Below are positions 1-8,944 of a DNA stretch of 64,000 bases, in pieces (the stretch's first letter is position 1; the number at the start of each line of letters is the position of its first letter). The notes beneath the pieces were generated by a model. It searched no databases. It was not told the origin of the DNA and saw nothing but the letters and a program-made list of their open reading frames with translations. Made by a program: the position numbers and the translations under genes. The DNA comes from Pseudomonas sp. GD03858 (GTDB lineage: Bacteria > Pseudomonadota > Gammaproteobacteria > Pseudomonadales > Pseudomonadaceae), in contig NZ_JAOCDM010000007.1 of assembly GCF_029840925.1 (NCBI RefSeq), forward strand, positions 1 to 64,000, given 5' to 3'.

Positions 1-9
1 CAGCCCTTT

Positions 10-37
10 CCGACCGGTCCGACGCCTCGGCAAGGCC
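10..37. repeat. Partial REP-like element at window edge
   Basis: This 28-base stretch is the reverse complement, with one mismatch, of the middle of the REP hairpin at 1924-1976 (shared core CCTCGGCAAGGCC). Only one arm and the loop are recognisable. The rest of 1-324 holds no convincing gene: reading frames through it that join the downstream mqo gene have no signal peptide or ribosome site, whereas the internal start at 325 has both. Confidence 0.55.
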
Positions 38-324
38 GGCCCCGCAGGTGTTCGGGGGAAAACCGCCATCCCCCAGGCAAAGTACCCATCCATTTGGCGG
101 ATTGCCGCCAACCCGCCCCGGCAAATCCCACTGCGCCAGCACGCCACAGCCCTGCGCCATTGGTCCAGGCCATGCTGGCACACTCCCTGCTTTACGGCGC
201 CCCGGGCCACGGCCCGAGGCGATCGTGCCCCGATCCCGCAAGCGACCTGCGAACCAGAACAACAACCGGGCGTGCACGCCGGGGGCAACGACTGCCAATC
301 CTTCACTTCAATTGGATTGAGCTA

Positions 325-1890
325 ATGAAAAAAATCCTGCTGACGCTCCTGTGCCTGGGCGTCATCGGTTGTTCCAAGCCCGAGGAGCCGCAAAAGTCCG
401 TCGATGTCCTGCTGATCGGCGGCGGCATCATGAGTGCGAGCCTGGGGACCTACCTCACCGAGCTGGAACCGAACTGGAAGGTCGACGTCTACGAGCGCAT
501 GGACCAGGTCGCCAAGGAAAGCTCCAACGCCTGGAACAACGCCGGCACCGGCCACTCGGCGTTCTGCGAGCTGAACTACACCAGCGTCGGCAAGGACGGC
601 AGCATCGACATCAGCAAGGCGGTCAATGTCAACGAGCAGTTCGAGGTGTCCAAGCAGTTCTGGGCCTACCAGGTCGAGCAGGGCGTGCTGAGCAACCCGC
701 GTTCGTTCATCAACAACGTGCCGCACATGAGTTTCGTCTGGGGTGACGAGAACGTTGCCTTCCTGCACAAGCGCGTCGAGGCCCTGAGCCACAGCTCGCT
801 GTTCCGTGGCATGGAGATCAGCGAGGATCACGAGCAGATTCGCAAGTGGGTGCCGCTGGTGATGGAAGGCCGTGACCCTGGACAGAAGGTGGCCGCGACC
901 CGTATGGCCATCGGCACCGATGTGAACTTCGGCGAGATCACCCGCCAGCTGTTCGCCGCCATGACCCGCAACCCCAATGTGCAGCTGCATTTGAGCCACG
1001 AGGTGCGCGACATCGTGCGCAACGACGATGGCAGCTGGAACGTGGTGGTGGCCGATCTGGCCAACGGCGGCAAGGAGTCCGCGGTCAAGGCCAGGTTCGT
1101 CTTCATCGGCGCCGGTGGCGGCGCGCTCAAGTTGCTGCAGAAGTCCGGCATTGCGGAAGCTGAAGGCTACGCTGGCTTCCCGGTCGGTGGACAGTTCCTG
1201 ATGACCGACAACGCCGACCTGGTCGCCCGCCACAAGGCCAAGCTGTACGGCAAGGCCTCGGTCGGCGCGCCGCCGATGTCGGTGCCGCACCTGGACACCC
1301 GGGTGATCGATGGCAAGGAAGTGCTGCTGTTCGGTCCGTTCGCGACCTTCTCCACCAAGTACCTCAAGCACGGCTCGCTGCTGGACATGTTCAGCTCGCT
1401 GACCGCCCATAACATCAGCCCGATGATGCATGCCGGGATCGACAACATCGACCTGAGCACCTACCTGATGGGGCAACTGATGCTCAGTTTCGATGACCGC
1501 ATGGCGGCCCTGCGCGAGTACTTCCCCAACGCCAAGAACGAAGATTGGAAGCTGCTCCAGGCCGGCCAGCGGGTGCAGGTGATCAAGAAGGATCCCGAGC
1601 ACGGTGGCGTGCTGCAGTTTGGCACCGAAGTGGTGGCCGCCGAGGACGGCAGTATTGCCGCGCTGCTGGGCGCTTCGCCCGGCGCCTCGACCGCCGCGCC
1701 GATCATGCTGAGCGTGCTGGAGAAGACCTTCAAGGATCGAATCAAGAGTCCGCAATGGCAGGCCAAGCTCAAGGAAATCGTGCCGACCTACGGCCAGAAG
1801 CTGAACGATGACCTCGAGCTGACCAACAAGACCCGCGAGTGGAGCAGTGCGCGCCTGCAACTGCTATACGTGCCGGTGTTGCCGGAGTAA
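325..1890 (+). CDS. mqo: Malate:quinone oxidoreductase with lipoprotein-type N-terminus
   Basis: 521 aa. Membrane-associated FAD enzyme that oxidises malate to oxaloacetate and passes electrons to the quinone pool, by-passing NAD-dependent malate dehydrogenase in the TCA cycle. The dinucleotide-binding motif [10 protein letters not shown] lies at about residues 31-40, followed by family-typical blocks such as [16 protein letters not shown] and, near the C-terminus, [16 protein letters not shown]. The start at 325 is preferred over upstream in-frame starts because it begins a clear signal peptide ([16 protein letters not shown]) and has GGA about 8 bases upstream. The Cys at residue 16 sits in a lipobox-like VIGC, so the protein may be lipid-anchored rather than merely peripheral. 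Length is normal for the family. Monocistronic; a REP hairpin follows the stop. Confidence 0.93.
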   Translation: MKKILLTLLCLGVIGCSKPEEPQKSVDVLLIGGGIMSASLGTYLTELEPNWKVDVYERMDQVAKESSNAWNNAGTGHSAFCELNYTSVGKDGSIDISKAVNVNEQFEVSKQFWAYQVEQGVLSNPRSFINNVPHMSFVWGDENVAFLHKRVEALSHSSLFRGMEISEDHEQIRKWVPLVMEGRDPGQKVAATRMAIGTDVNFGEITRQLFAAMTRNPNVQLHLSHEVRDIVRNDDGSWNVVVADLANGGKESAVKARFVFIGAGGGALKLLQKSGIAEAEGYAGFPVGGQFLMTDNADLVARHKAKLYGKASVGAPPMSVPHLDTRVIDGKEVLLFGPFATFSTKYLKHGSLLDMFSSLTAHNISPMMHAGIDNIDLSTYLMGQLMLSFDDRMAALREYFPNAKNEDWKLLQAGQRVQVIKKDPEHGGVLQFGTEVVAAEDGSIAALLGASPGASTAAPIMLSVLEKTFKDRIKSPQWQAKLKEIVPTYGQKLNDDLELTNKTREWSSARLQLLYVPVLPE

Positions 1891-1923
1891 CCGTGTGAGC
1901 TGAGCGTGGGAGCGGCGCCAACC

Positions 1924-1976
1924 TGTAGGAGCGGCCTTGCCGAGGCGTTGGACCGGTCGGCAAGGCCGCTCCTACA
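1924..1976. repeat. REP hairpin (GTAGGAGCGGCCTTG class)
   Basis: A perfect 20-bp inverted repeat begins TGTAGGAGCGGCC and closes around a short loop. It lies 33 bases after the mqo stop and could also act as a transcript end or 3' stabiliser. It belongs to the same arm family as the element at 38492-38608. Confidence 0.85.
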
Positions 1977-2045
1977 GAAATCACGCCAGTTGAAAAATCT
2001 CAGCAAGACAGTTGCCCCCCCACCTGCAGGTTCCTGTTTCGCAGG

Positions 2046-2075
2046 CAACAAAAAACCCGCTCGAGGCGGGTTTTC
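2046..2075 (-). terminator. Rho-independent terminator of tRNA-Pro
   Basis: The stem AAAACCCGC/GCGGGTTTT has a 5-base loop and lies directly after the 3' end of the leftward tRNA gene. On the minus strand it is followed by a run of T residues. Confidence 0.85.
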
Positions 2076-2082
2076 TGGGATT

Positions 2083-2159
2083 TGGTCGGAGAGACAGGAT
2101 TCGAACCTGCGGCCTTCTCGTCCCGAACGAGACGCGCTACCTGGCTGCGCTACACTCCG
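2083..2159 (-). tRNA. tRNA-Pro (anticodon CGG)
   Basis: 77 nt including an encoded 3' CCA. On the minus strand it folds as a cloverleaf: acceptor 5' CGGAGTG, D-arm with AGCCAGGTAGC, anticodon stem TCTCG/CGAGA enclosing loop TTCGGGA (anticodon CGG, reads CCG), and T-arm containing GGTTCGAATCC. The acceptor stem has one T-T mismatch at pair 6-67. A terminator lies immediately downstream. Confidence 0.95.
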
Positions 2160-2240
2160 ATGGCCAAAATCCTACTGCATCGTTTTTTTCAACGCAACCC
2201 CTTGTTGCAAAAAGGAGTTGCGCTAAAAAACAGGGCTGAA

Positions 2241-2462
2241 TCACAGCTCTTTGACGGTACGGATCTGGTCCTTGTTGATGCGCGTGCGCTTGCCGTCGAG
2301 CTGCTCGAATTCGTAGAAGCCAGAGTCTTCGTCGTATTGCGGGGTGTCCACCGCCTGGATCTCGCGACCGTCGTTCAGGGTAATGACGGTCGGCGAAGCG
2401 CAGCCGGCGAGGGCGCCCAGGCCCAAGGCGAGCAGGAAGGCGGGAAGGGTCCGTTGGATCAT
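2241..2462 (-). CDS. YgdI/YgdR-like small lipoprotein (DUF903 type)
   Basis: 73 aa. A signal peptide ends in lipobox LAGC, with the lipidated Cys at about residue 21. The mature part is a short all-beta domain with VITLNDGREIQAVDTPQYD and a basic segment RTRINKDQI, as in the YgdI/YgdR family of small lipoproteins. The molecular role of this family is unknown; the protein is probably inner- or outer-membrane anchored facing the periplasm. It stands alone between the tRNA gene and the divergent moaB. Family assignment is by motif recognition. Confidence 0.85.
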   Translation of the reverse strand: MIQRTLPAFLLALGLGALAGCASPTVITLNDGREIQAVDTPQYDEDSGFYEFEQLDGKRTRINKDQIRTVKEL

Positions 2463-2643
2463 CGTGTTTCTCCAGTGCGATGGTGCTAGATGTCATTAAG
2501 ACGCGAGGCGTCCACGCAAGTTCCTTGCACAGTGCAGCATAGCGCCATCGTGGCGGCATTGACCAAGAACAAGGCCGGGATCGTTGGCCGATGGCCTGTG
2601 ATATAACAGCGCACAACCTGTATTCCCTCGCGACGGACCCTTC

Positions 2644-3183
2644 ATGAAAGCCAAGGCAGATACTCCTTTCGTGCCGCTGAACATCGCCGTGCTCACGGTC
2701 AGCGACACCCGCACCTTCGACACCGATACCTCGGGACAGCTGTTCGTCGATCGCCTGACTGCCGCCGGCCACCGCCTGGCCGAGCGCACGCTGCTCAAGG
2801 ATGACCTGTACAAGATCCGCGCCCAGGTCGCGACCTGGATCGCCGACGATCAGGTGCAGGTGGTGTTGATCACCGGTGGCACCGGCTTTACCGGGCGCGA
2901 CAGCACCCCGGAAGCCGTGGCCTGCCTGCTGGACAAGCAGGTCGAGGGCTTTGGCGAGCTGTTCCGGCAGATCTCGGTGGCCGACATCGGCACCTCCACC
3001 GTGCAGTCCCGCGCCCTGGCCGGCCTGGCCAACGGCACCTTGGTGTGCTGCCTGCCCGGCTCGACCAATGCTGTGCGCACCGGGTGGGACGGCATTCTCG
3101 CCGAGCAGCTGGACGCCCGTCACCGGCCGTGCAACTTCGTGCCGCACCTGAAGCAGGCAGCGGCCTGTGACAGCCGTGGTTGA
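2644..3183 (+). CDS. moaB: Molybdenum cofactor biosynthesis protein B
   Basis: 179 aa, usual length. MoaB/MogA-fold protein of molybdenum cofactor synthesis, adenylylating molybdopterin before metal insertion. Visible family motifs are LTVSDTRTFDTDTSG near the N-terminus, TGGTGFTGRD at about residues 78-87, and the late LPGSTNAVRTGWDGIL. It starts at ATG 2644 just after a GACCC stretch. Its 3' end overlaps moeA by 17 bases, indicating translational coupling. Confidence 0.95.
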   Translation: MKAKADTPFVPLNIAVLTVSDTRTFDTDTSGQLFVDRLTAAGHRLAERTLLKDDLYKIRAQVATWIADDQVQVVLITGGTGFTGRDSTPEAVACLLDKQVEGFGELFRQISVADIGTSTVQSRALAGLANGTLVCCLPGSTNAVRTGWDGILAEQLDARHRPCNFVPHLKQAAACDSRG

Positions 3184-4393
3184 GGTGACCCAGGCACGGC
3201 CGCTGATGCCGGTGGAAGAGGCCCTGGAACGCCTGCTGGCGCTGGCCGAGTCGGCGCCGATCGGCGAAACCGAGACCGTCGCCCTGGCCGATGCCGAAGG
3301 TCGTGTCCTGGCCACCGAGCTGGTGGCCGGGCTCGACCTGCCACCCTGGCCCAACAGCGCCATGGACGGCTACGCCCTGCGGCTGGCCGATTGGCAGGGC
3401 GAACCGCTGCGGGTGACCCAGCGTATCTTTGCCGGGCATGTGCCACAGCCCCTGGAGCCGGGTACCTGCGCACGGATCTTCACCGGGGCGCCGCTGCCCG
3501 AGGGGGCCGATTGTGTCGAGATGCAGGAAAACACCGAGGTGCTCGAAGACGGTCGGGTGCGTTTGCTCGAGCCTCTGACGCTGGCGCAGAACGTTCGCCC
3601 CAAGGGGCAGGAAACCCGTGTGGGCGAGCCGGTGATGAGCGCTGGCACACGGCTGGGGCCGATCCAGCTCGGCCTGGCCGCGACCCTGGGTTTCGGTTCG
3701 CTGGAAGTGCGGCGCAGGCCACGGGTGGCGGTGCTGTCGACCGGCGACGAGCTGGTGGAGCCGGGCTTGGCACTAGGGCCGGGGCAGATCTACAACAGCA
3801 ACCGGCGCCTGCTGGTCAGCTGGTTGCAGCGCCTGGGCTGCGAGGTGGTGGATGCCGGCATCCTGCCGGACGACCTCGAGCGCACTCGCCAGTGCCTGGC
3901 CCGGTTGGGCGATGTCGACTTGATCCTGTCCACCGGTGGCGTTTCGGTGGGCGAGGCCGACTTCCTCGGCATGGCCCTGCGCGAAGCGGGTGAACTGGCG
4001 CTGTGGAAGCTGGCGATCAAGCCGGGCAAGCCATTGACCTTCGGTCATTACCAGGGCGTGCCGGTGATCGGCCTGCCCGGCAACCCGGCCTCGACCCTGG
4101 TCACCTTCGGCCTGTTGACTCGCCCCTATCTGCTGCGCCGCCTGGGCGTCGCCAATGTCGCGCCGCTGCGCTTCAGCGTACCGGCCGGCTTCGACTGGCC
4201 CCAGCCGGGGACGCGTCGAGAGTACCTGCGGGCACGGATCGAGGACGGTCGGGTGCGCATCTACAAGAACCAGAGTTCCGGCGTGCTGCGCAGCGCGGCC
4301 TGGGCCGACGGAGTGGTGGAAGTGCGCGAGGGCACTACGCCGCGCCAGGGCGAGCCGGTCTGGTTCATCCCGTTCAGTGAACTACTTGGCTAG
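3167..4393 (+). CDS. moeA: Molybdopterin molybdenumtransferase
   Basis: 408 aa. Inserts molybdate into adenylylated molybdopterin, the step after MoaB/MogA. The start is a GTG inside the end of moaB, in a different frame. Motifs: PPWPNSAMDGYA (about residues 58-69), ARIFTGAPLPEGAD, the MoCF domain STGDEL and STGGVSVGEADF, and KPGKPLTFG followed by GLPGNPAST. Domain order and length match MoeA. Its last 12 bases overlap the end of the convergent glycosyltransferase gene. Confidence 0.95.
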   Translation: MTAVVEVTQARPLMPVEEALERLLALAESAPIGETETVALADAEGRVLATELVAGLDLPPWPNSAMDGYALRLADWQGEPLRVTQRIFAGHVPQPLEPGTCARIFTGAPLPEGADCVEMQENTEVLEDGRVRLLEPLTLAQNVRPKGQETRVGEPVMSAGTRLGPIQLGLAATLGFGSLEVRRRPRVAVLSTGDELVEPGLALGPGQIYNSNRRLLVSWLQRLGCEVVDAGILPDDLERTRQCLARLGDVDLILSTGGVSVGEADFLGMALREAGELALWKLAIKPGKPLTFGHYQGVPVIGLPGNPASTLVTFGLLTRPYLLRRLGVANVAPLRFSVPAGFDWPQPGTRREYLRARIEDGRVRIYKNQSSGVLRSAAWADGVVEVREGTTPRQGEPVWFIPFSELLG

Positions 4394-5617
4394 CACGCCG
4401 CTGGCGGGCGTCGCGCCCGCCGGCGCCAGCTGGGTCAGGCGCATGTGCACGTTTTCCAGCTGCTGGGCGGCGACACTCCAGTCATGACGCTGGCGGGCGA
4501 ACTGGCGCCCGGCTTCGCTGAGCTGGCACATGCGCCAGGGCTGGTTGAGCAGCTGGGTGACCAGCAGCGCCAGCTGGCCGCTGTCGTCGCTGCCCAGGTA
4601 ATGCTCGCCGTTGTTCATGGCCAGGCCCGAGGCGCCCTTGCTGGTGGTGATGACCGGTAGTCCCGCCGCCATCGCTTCGAGGATCTTCACCTTGGAGCCA
4701 CCGGCATGGCGCAACGGTGCGAAGAACAGCGCCGAGCGGCGTTGCAACTCGCGCAGGTCGGGGCGGTAACCCACCCACTCGATGCGTGGATCGTTCCAGT
4801 GCAGCTTCCAGCTGGCGGGCAGCGCGTGTCCGGCGATCGCCAGGCGCACCGCCGGATTGCTCATCCAGACCTGAGGAAGGATCTCTTCCAGCGCCCATTC
4901 GATGGCTTCCAGATTGGCGCCGTATTCGAAATTGCCGACGAACAGCAGGCGCTGGCTGTGCAGGGTGGGGCTCACGTTCTGGTAGTGATCGCAATCCACG
5001 CCGTTGACCACCACGTTCACCGGGCGACCGCTGATCTGGCCAATCAGCTCGGCGTCGTGGGCGCTGACCGCCACCACCTCGGTGGGTTGGCGCAGCACCC
5101 GTTGCTCCCAGCGCCGATAGCGCCAGCGATCGAAGGCGTTGAGCGGGCGCAGCCACAGCGGCATGCGGTCATGGCAGGCGGCGCCCATCACCGATTCAAG
5201 ATAGTGCTCGCTGAGCATGTAGGGCTGGCCTCGGGCCTGCAAAGCCTTCTCGAACGGCTGGAAGCTATAGCTGTGCTCGATCTGGATCACGTCCCAGGGT
5301 TCGTCCAGCAGTTGCTCGAAGCGGTGCCTCAGGCACGGCGCCAGACCGTTGATGATGGCGCGCATGGGATAGTCGATGATGGGCGAGGCCAGCAGGTTCA
5401 GCGGGCTGTGCAAGGGGCGCCGAGGCAATACGATCAAGCGCTCCACCAAGGGTTCCAGGGCCTCGCGCGCCGCATCGCTCAAGGGGACTTTCGACTGCAC
5501 CAGCAAGGTGATCCGGTGACCATGCTGCGCCAGGGCGCGCAGCAGGTGGTATTGCCGGGTCTTGCTGCCGCTGGTGGTCGGCCAGGGCAGGTAGGGCAGG
5601 GTCCAGAGTATGCGCAT
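4382..5617 (-). CDS. Glycosyltransferase, GT4-like (GT-B fold)
   Basis: 411 aa, no signal peptide or clear membrane helix. The N-terminal half has the GT-B acceptor domain start MRILWTLPYLPWPTTSGS. The C-terminal donor domain has RLLFVGNFEYGANLEAI, a GYRPDL segment and APLRHAGGSKVKILEAMAAG containing the usual nucleotide-sugar binding Glu, as in GT4/GT1 family enzymes. It lies just downstream of, and on the same strand as, a GDP-mannose synthesis gene (63-base gap), which suggests mannose transfer into a surface polysaccharide. The substrate is inferred only. Confidence 0.82.
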   Translation of the reverse strand: MRILWTLPYLPWPTTSGSKTRQYHLLRALAQHGHRITLLVQSKVPLSDAAREALEPLVERLIVLPRRPLHSPLNLLASPIIDYPMRAIINGLAPCLRHRFEQLLDEPWDVIQIEHSYSFQPFEKALQARGQPYMLSEHYLESVMGAACHDRMPLWLRPLNAFDRWRYRRWEQRVLRQPTEVVAVSAHDAELIGQISGRPVNVVVNGVDCDHYQNVSPTLHSQRLLFVGNFEYGANLEAIEWALEEILPQVWMSNPAVRLAIAGHALPASWKLHWNDPRIEWVGYRPDLRELQRRSALFFAPLRHAGGSKVKILEAMAAGLPVITTSKGASGLAMNNGEHYLGSDDSGQLALLVTQLLNQPWRMCQLSEAGRQFARQRHDWSVAAQQLENVHMRLTQLAPAGATPASGVLAK

Positions 5618-5680
5618 GAGCCCGAATCCTCACGGTTGGCCGGGTGTCGGCCCTGGATGGCAAGACGCGCCCACTGGCAA

Positions 5681-7138
5681 TCAGGCAGGGGCTGCTGATG
5701 CCGGGGCGCGTCCATAGATATCAGTAAAGCGCACGATGTCGTCTTCGCCCAGGTATTCGCCGCTCTGTACCTCGATCATCACCAGGTCGATGACGCCGGG
5801 GTTGGTCAGGCGGTGGGTGCGCCCGGGCTTGATGAAGGTGGACTCGTTGGTATCGAGCAGGAACTCCTCCTCGCCATTGGTCACGCAGGCCATGCCGCTG
5901 ACCACGATCCAGTGCTCGCTGCGGTGGTGATGCATCTGCAGCGACAACGACTCACCGGGGCGGACCATGATGCGCTTGATCTTGAACCGAGGACCTTCCT
6001 CGAGCACGGTGTAAAGGCCCCACGGGCGAGTCACGGTACGGTGCAGGCGATAGGCGTCATGGCCCTGGCGCTTGAGCTGCTGGGCGATCACCTTGACCTC
6101 CTGGCTGCGTGCGGCATCGGCGATCAGCAGGGCGTCTGGCGTGTCGACGACGATCAGGTTGTCCAGGCCCACGGCGCCCACCAGCCGGCGTGGCGAGTCG
6201 ATGTAGCAGTTGCTCACGTCATGCAGCACGGTTTCGCCACTGCAGTGGTTGCCCTGGCTGTCGCTCGCGCGCAGTTCTCGCACCGCTTCCCAGCTGCCGA
6301 TATCGCTCCAGCCAATGTCGCAGGGCACCACGGCCACCTGGGAAGAGGGTTCCATGAGGGCGTAGTCGATGGAGATGTCGGGGACTTGCTCGAAACTGTC
6401 GGGGACGAGTTCCACTTGCAGGCCGCTCGTGCCTTCCTTGACCTGGCTCTGTTCCAGGCACTGGGCCACGAGCTCGAGGAGTTCTGGGGCATGAGTCCGC
6501 AGTTCCTGTAGCGCGGTGCCGGCGCGAAGGCAGAACATGCCGGCGTTCCATAGGTGGCGGCCGCTTTCCAGATAAGCCTGCGCGGTGTCGGCATCGGGTT
6601 TTTCGACGAAGCGGGCGACCTCATAGCCGTCGGCAGTGATCGACGGGCCTTGTTCGATGTAGCCGAAGCCTGTTTCCGCGCGGGTTGGCAGCAGGCCGAA
6701 GGTGGTCAGCCAGCCCTGCTCGGCCAGCTGGATGGCCCGTTCGGCGGCCTGTTCGAATGCGCCCTGGTCCAGGATCAGGTGATCGGCTGGCATGACCAGC
6801 AGCAGACTGTCCTCGCCATGCAGGCGGGCACAATGCAGGGCTGCGGCGGCAATGGCCGGGGCCGTGTTGCGAGCGAAAGGTTCAAGGATGAAGTCCAGCA
6901 CGAGTCGTGAGCTGCCGACCTGGCGGTACTCATCCTGGGTCCGGAAGAACACTTCGCGGTTGGTCACTGTCAGTATCCGTTCCACGCCGGGCAGCTGGCA
7001 GGCGCGGCTGTAGGTCTTCTGCAACAAGCTCATGCCATCGGGCAGGCGCATGAACGGCTTGGGCATCGCCTCGCGCGATACCGGCCACAGGCGGGTGCCG
7101 GCGCCGCCAGAGATGATGCAGGGGATCAGAACGCTCAT
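5681..7138 (-). CDS. Bifunctional mannose-1-P guanylyltransferase / mannose-6-P isomerase
   Basis: 485 aa, typical for AlgA/ManC/WbpW-type type II phosphomannose isomerase fusions. The N-terminal nucleotidyltransferase has GGAGTRLWPVSREAMPKPF and FVEKPD; the C-terminal cupin has RPWGLYTVLEEG and RPGESLSLQMHHHRSEHW. Together they make mannose-1-P and GDP-mannose for polysaccharide synthesis. ATG 7138 is preferred to an upstream TTG. No phosphomannomutase gene lies beside it; the glycosyltransferase downstream is its only likely operon partner. Which of the paralogues (algA, wbpW, pslB) it corresponds to cannot be decided here, so no symbol is given. Confidence 0.9.
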   Translation of the reverse strand: MSVLIPCIISGGAGTRLWPVSREAMPKPFMRLPDGMSLLQKTYSRACQLPGVERILTVTNREVFFRTQDEYRQVGSSRLVLDFILEPFARNTAPAIAAAALHCARLHGEDSLLLVMPADHLILDQGAFEQAAERAIQLAEQGWLTTFGLLPTRAETGFGYIEQGPSITADGYEVARFVEKPDADTAQAYLESGRHLWNAGMFCLRAGTALQELRTHAPELLELVAQCLEQSQVKEGTSGLQVELVPDSFEQVPDISIDYALMEPSSQVAVVPCDIGWSDIGSWEAVRELRASDSQGNHCSGETVLHDVSNCYIDSPRRLVGAVGLDNLIVVDTPDALLIADAARSQEVKVIAQQLKRQGHDAYRLHRTVTRPWGLYTVLEEGPRFKIKRIMVRPGESLSLQMHHHRSEHWIVVSGMACVTNGEEEFLLDTNESTFIKPGRTHRLTNPGVIDLVMIEVQSGEYLGEDDIVRFTDIYGRAPASAAPA

Positions 7139-7413
7139 GGTCAAAGCCTCGAATCAGGGCGCTGAGGGCAGCGCAATGCAAGGGAATCACGACCTGTCAG
7201 GCATCTGGCGGCAGAAAGTCAATAAAATGACTTTTATGAGCGGCATCGTCCGTGAAGGCCAAATATTTGTCGGATGATGCACCTGTGCTGCATGGCTTTC
7301 AATGGTCTTTGCATGAAAACGATCAGTTTTGTGTGTGCGGGGGAGCATTCCACGTGCTTCGATTGTCGAGATTGCGGTAGGCCTTTTCTGTGCGATTTGC
7401 GGGGAGCGCGACA

Positions 7414-8301
7414 ATGAACGAGCGTAAGGCATTGCTGATCCTGCATGGCAAGCAGGCCGCCAACGAAGAGGTGCGCGCAGCGGTTGCCCAGATGCGCGAG
7501 CGTGGCTGGACACTGGATGTGCGCCTGACCTGGGAGGGCGGTGATGCCCGGCGCCTGGTCGATGAGGCACTGCAGGCGGGCTATGGCCATGTGGTGGCGG
7601 GAGGCGGCGACGGCACGTTGCGCGACGTGGCCGAGGCCATGGCGCTGGCGACCAGCCAAGCCAGCCTGGCCCTGCTGCCGCTGGGCACGGCCAATGATTT
7701 CGCCAGGGCGGCGGCGGTCCCCCTGGAGCCGGCGGCCGCCCTGGCTCTGCTGGAGGTGGCGGCACGGCCGGTCGACCTGGGGCGGGTGGCGGACCAGTGG
7801 TTCCTGAACATGGCCACCGGCGGTTTCGGCAGCCAGGTCACGGCCAATACCTCCGAAGACCTGAAGAAAGTGCTGGGGGCGGCCGCTTATCTGTTCACCG
7901 GACTTTCACGTTTCAGTGAGCTGCAGGCCGCGTCGGTGGAGCTGCATGGGCCAGACTTCCAATGGCAGGGCGACCTGCTGGCGCTCGGCATCGGCAATGG
8001 GCGTCAGGCCGGTGGCGGGCATGTGCTGTGCCCGGATGCCAAGGTCGATGATGGTCTGTTGGACATCGGCATTCTGCCGGCACCGCAGGAAATGACCGGG
8101 GCATTGCGCGACCTGCTGGCTGGTGAAGGCCTGTTCGTGCGCGCCCGGTTGCCATGGATAGAAATCAGGAGCGCGCAAGGGCTGGACATGAATCTCGATG
8201 GTGAACCCCTGCAAGCCGCCAGCCTGCGCTTCGAAGCCGTGCCCCAGGCGTTGCGCGTACACCTGCCGGTGGATTCGCCATTGCTCAGTCGTCCAGGCTG
8301 A
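7414..8301 (+). CDS. yegS: YegS-like lipid kinase (diacylglycerol kinase catalytic domain)
   Basis: 295 aa. The diacylglycerol/sphingosine-kinase-like fold is shown by GGGDGTLRDVAEAM (ATP binding) at about residues 61-74, LPLGTANDFARA and FLNMATGGFGSQV, with a beta-rich C-terminal domain. It probably phosphorylates a lipid, phosphatidylglycerol being known for E. coli YegS; the substrate here is unknown. Start ATG 7414 has GGGGAG 6-8 bases upstream, better than an in-frame upstream codon at 7390. Its end overlaps the convergent response regulator gene by 17 bases. Confidence 0.9.
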   Translation: MNERKALLILHGKQAANEEVRAAVAQMRERGWTLDVRLTWEGGDARRLVDEALQAGYGHVVAGGGDGTLRDVAEAMALATSQASLALLPLGTANDFARAAAVPLEPAAALALLEVAARPVDLGRVADQWFLNMATGGFGSQVTANTSEDLKKVLGAAAYLFTGLSRFSELQAASVELHGPDFQWQGDLLALGIGNGRQAGGGHVLCPDAKVDDGLLDIGILPAPQEMTGALRDLLAGEGLFVRARLPWIEIRSAQGLDMNLDGEPLQAASLRFEAVPQALRVHLPVDSPLLSRPG

Positions 8302-8944
8302 TGATTCGCTCGCGCACGGCGAACAGCACCAGCCCCGCCACATCGAAGATCTGCAGGCGTTTCATGATCTGGGAACGGTGGGTTTCCACGGTCTTGATCG
8401 ACAGGCCCAGGCCGTTGGCGATTTCCCGGGTGGATTTGCCGCGCACGATCAGGCGCAGGATCTCGAGCTGGCGGGCCGTCAGGTTGTGACGCTCGTCGTT
8501 GGGCTGCTTGCTGCTCTGCGCGCGCAGCAGGGCCTGATTGATCACGGTGTGGGCGATCGCCGGGCTGAGGTAGCGCTCGTCGTTGCGCAATGCGCTCAGG
8601 GCCTGTTCCAGCTCGGTGGCCGTGGTGTCCTTGAGCAGGTAGCCGTGGGCGCCGCTCTCCAGGGCGCGCATGATCAGCTCCGGGTCGGTGTGCATGGAGA
8701 GAATCAGCACTTTGCACGTGCAACCGCTGGCGCGCAGCTGTGTCAGGGCATCGAGGCCGCTGGTCGAGCGCATGGAAATGTCCAGCAGGACGATATCCGG
8801 GGTCAGTCGACGCACATGTTCCAGCAACTGGTCGCCGTCATCGGCCTCACCGATCACGGTATAGCCGGGGATATCCGATACCAGTGCCCGAACACCAGCA
8901 CGAATCAGCGAGTGGTCGTCTACCAGCAGTAATCTACAGGTCAT
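8285..8944 (-). CDS. LuxR/NarL-family response regulator
   Basis: 219 aa. N-terminal receiver domain with acidic pair DD near residue 9-10, phospho-acceptor Asp in IVLLDISMRS (about residue 55) and Lys in LLKDT. The C-terminal LuxR-type helix-turn-helix has LTARQLEILRLIVRGKSTRE and KTVETHRSQIMKRL. Its start overlaps the end of the upstream histidine kinase gene by 11 bases, so the pair forms a translationally coupled two-component system. Target genes are not evident from the context. Confidence 0.92.
   Translation of the reverse strand: MTCRLLLVDDHSLIRAGVRALVSDIPGYTVIGEADDGDQLLEHVRRLTPDIVLLDISMRSTSGLDALTQLRASGCTCKVLILSMHTDPELIMRALESGAHGYLLKDTTATELEQALSALRNDERYLSPAIAHTVINQALLRAQSSKQPNDERHNLTARQLEILRLIVRGKSTREIANGLGLSIKTVETHRSQIMKRLQIFDVAGLVLFAVRERIISLDD

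Noticed and set aside
94-324. Upstream extension of mqo
   Set aside because: The added residues are Pro/Arg-rich without similarity, and the internal ATG at 325 starts a clear signal peptide.
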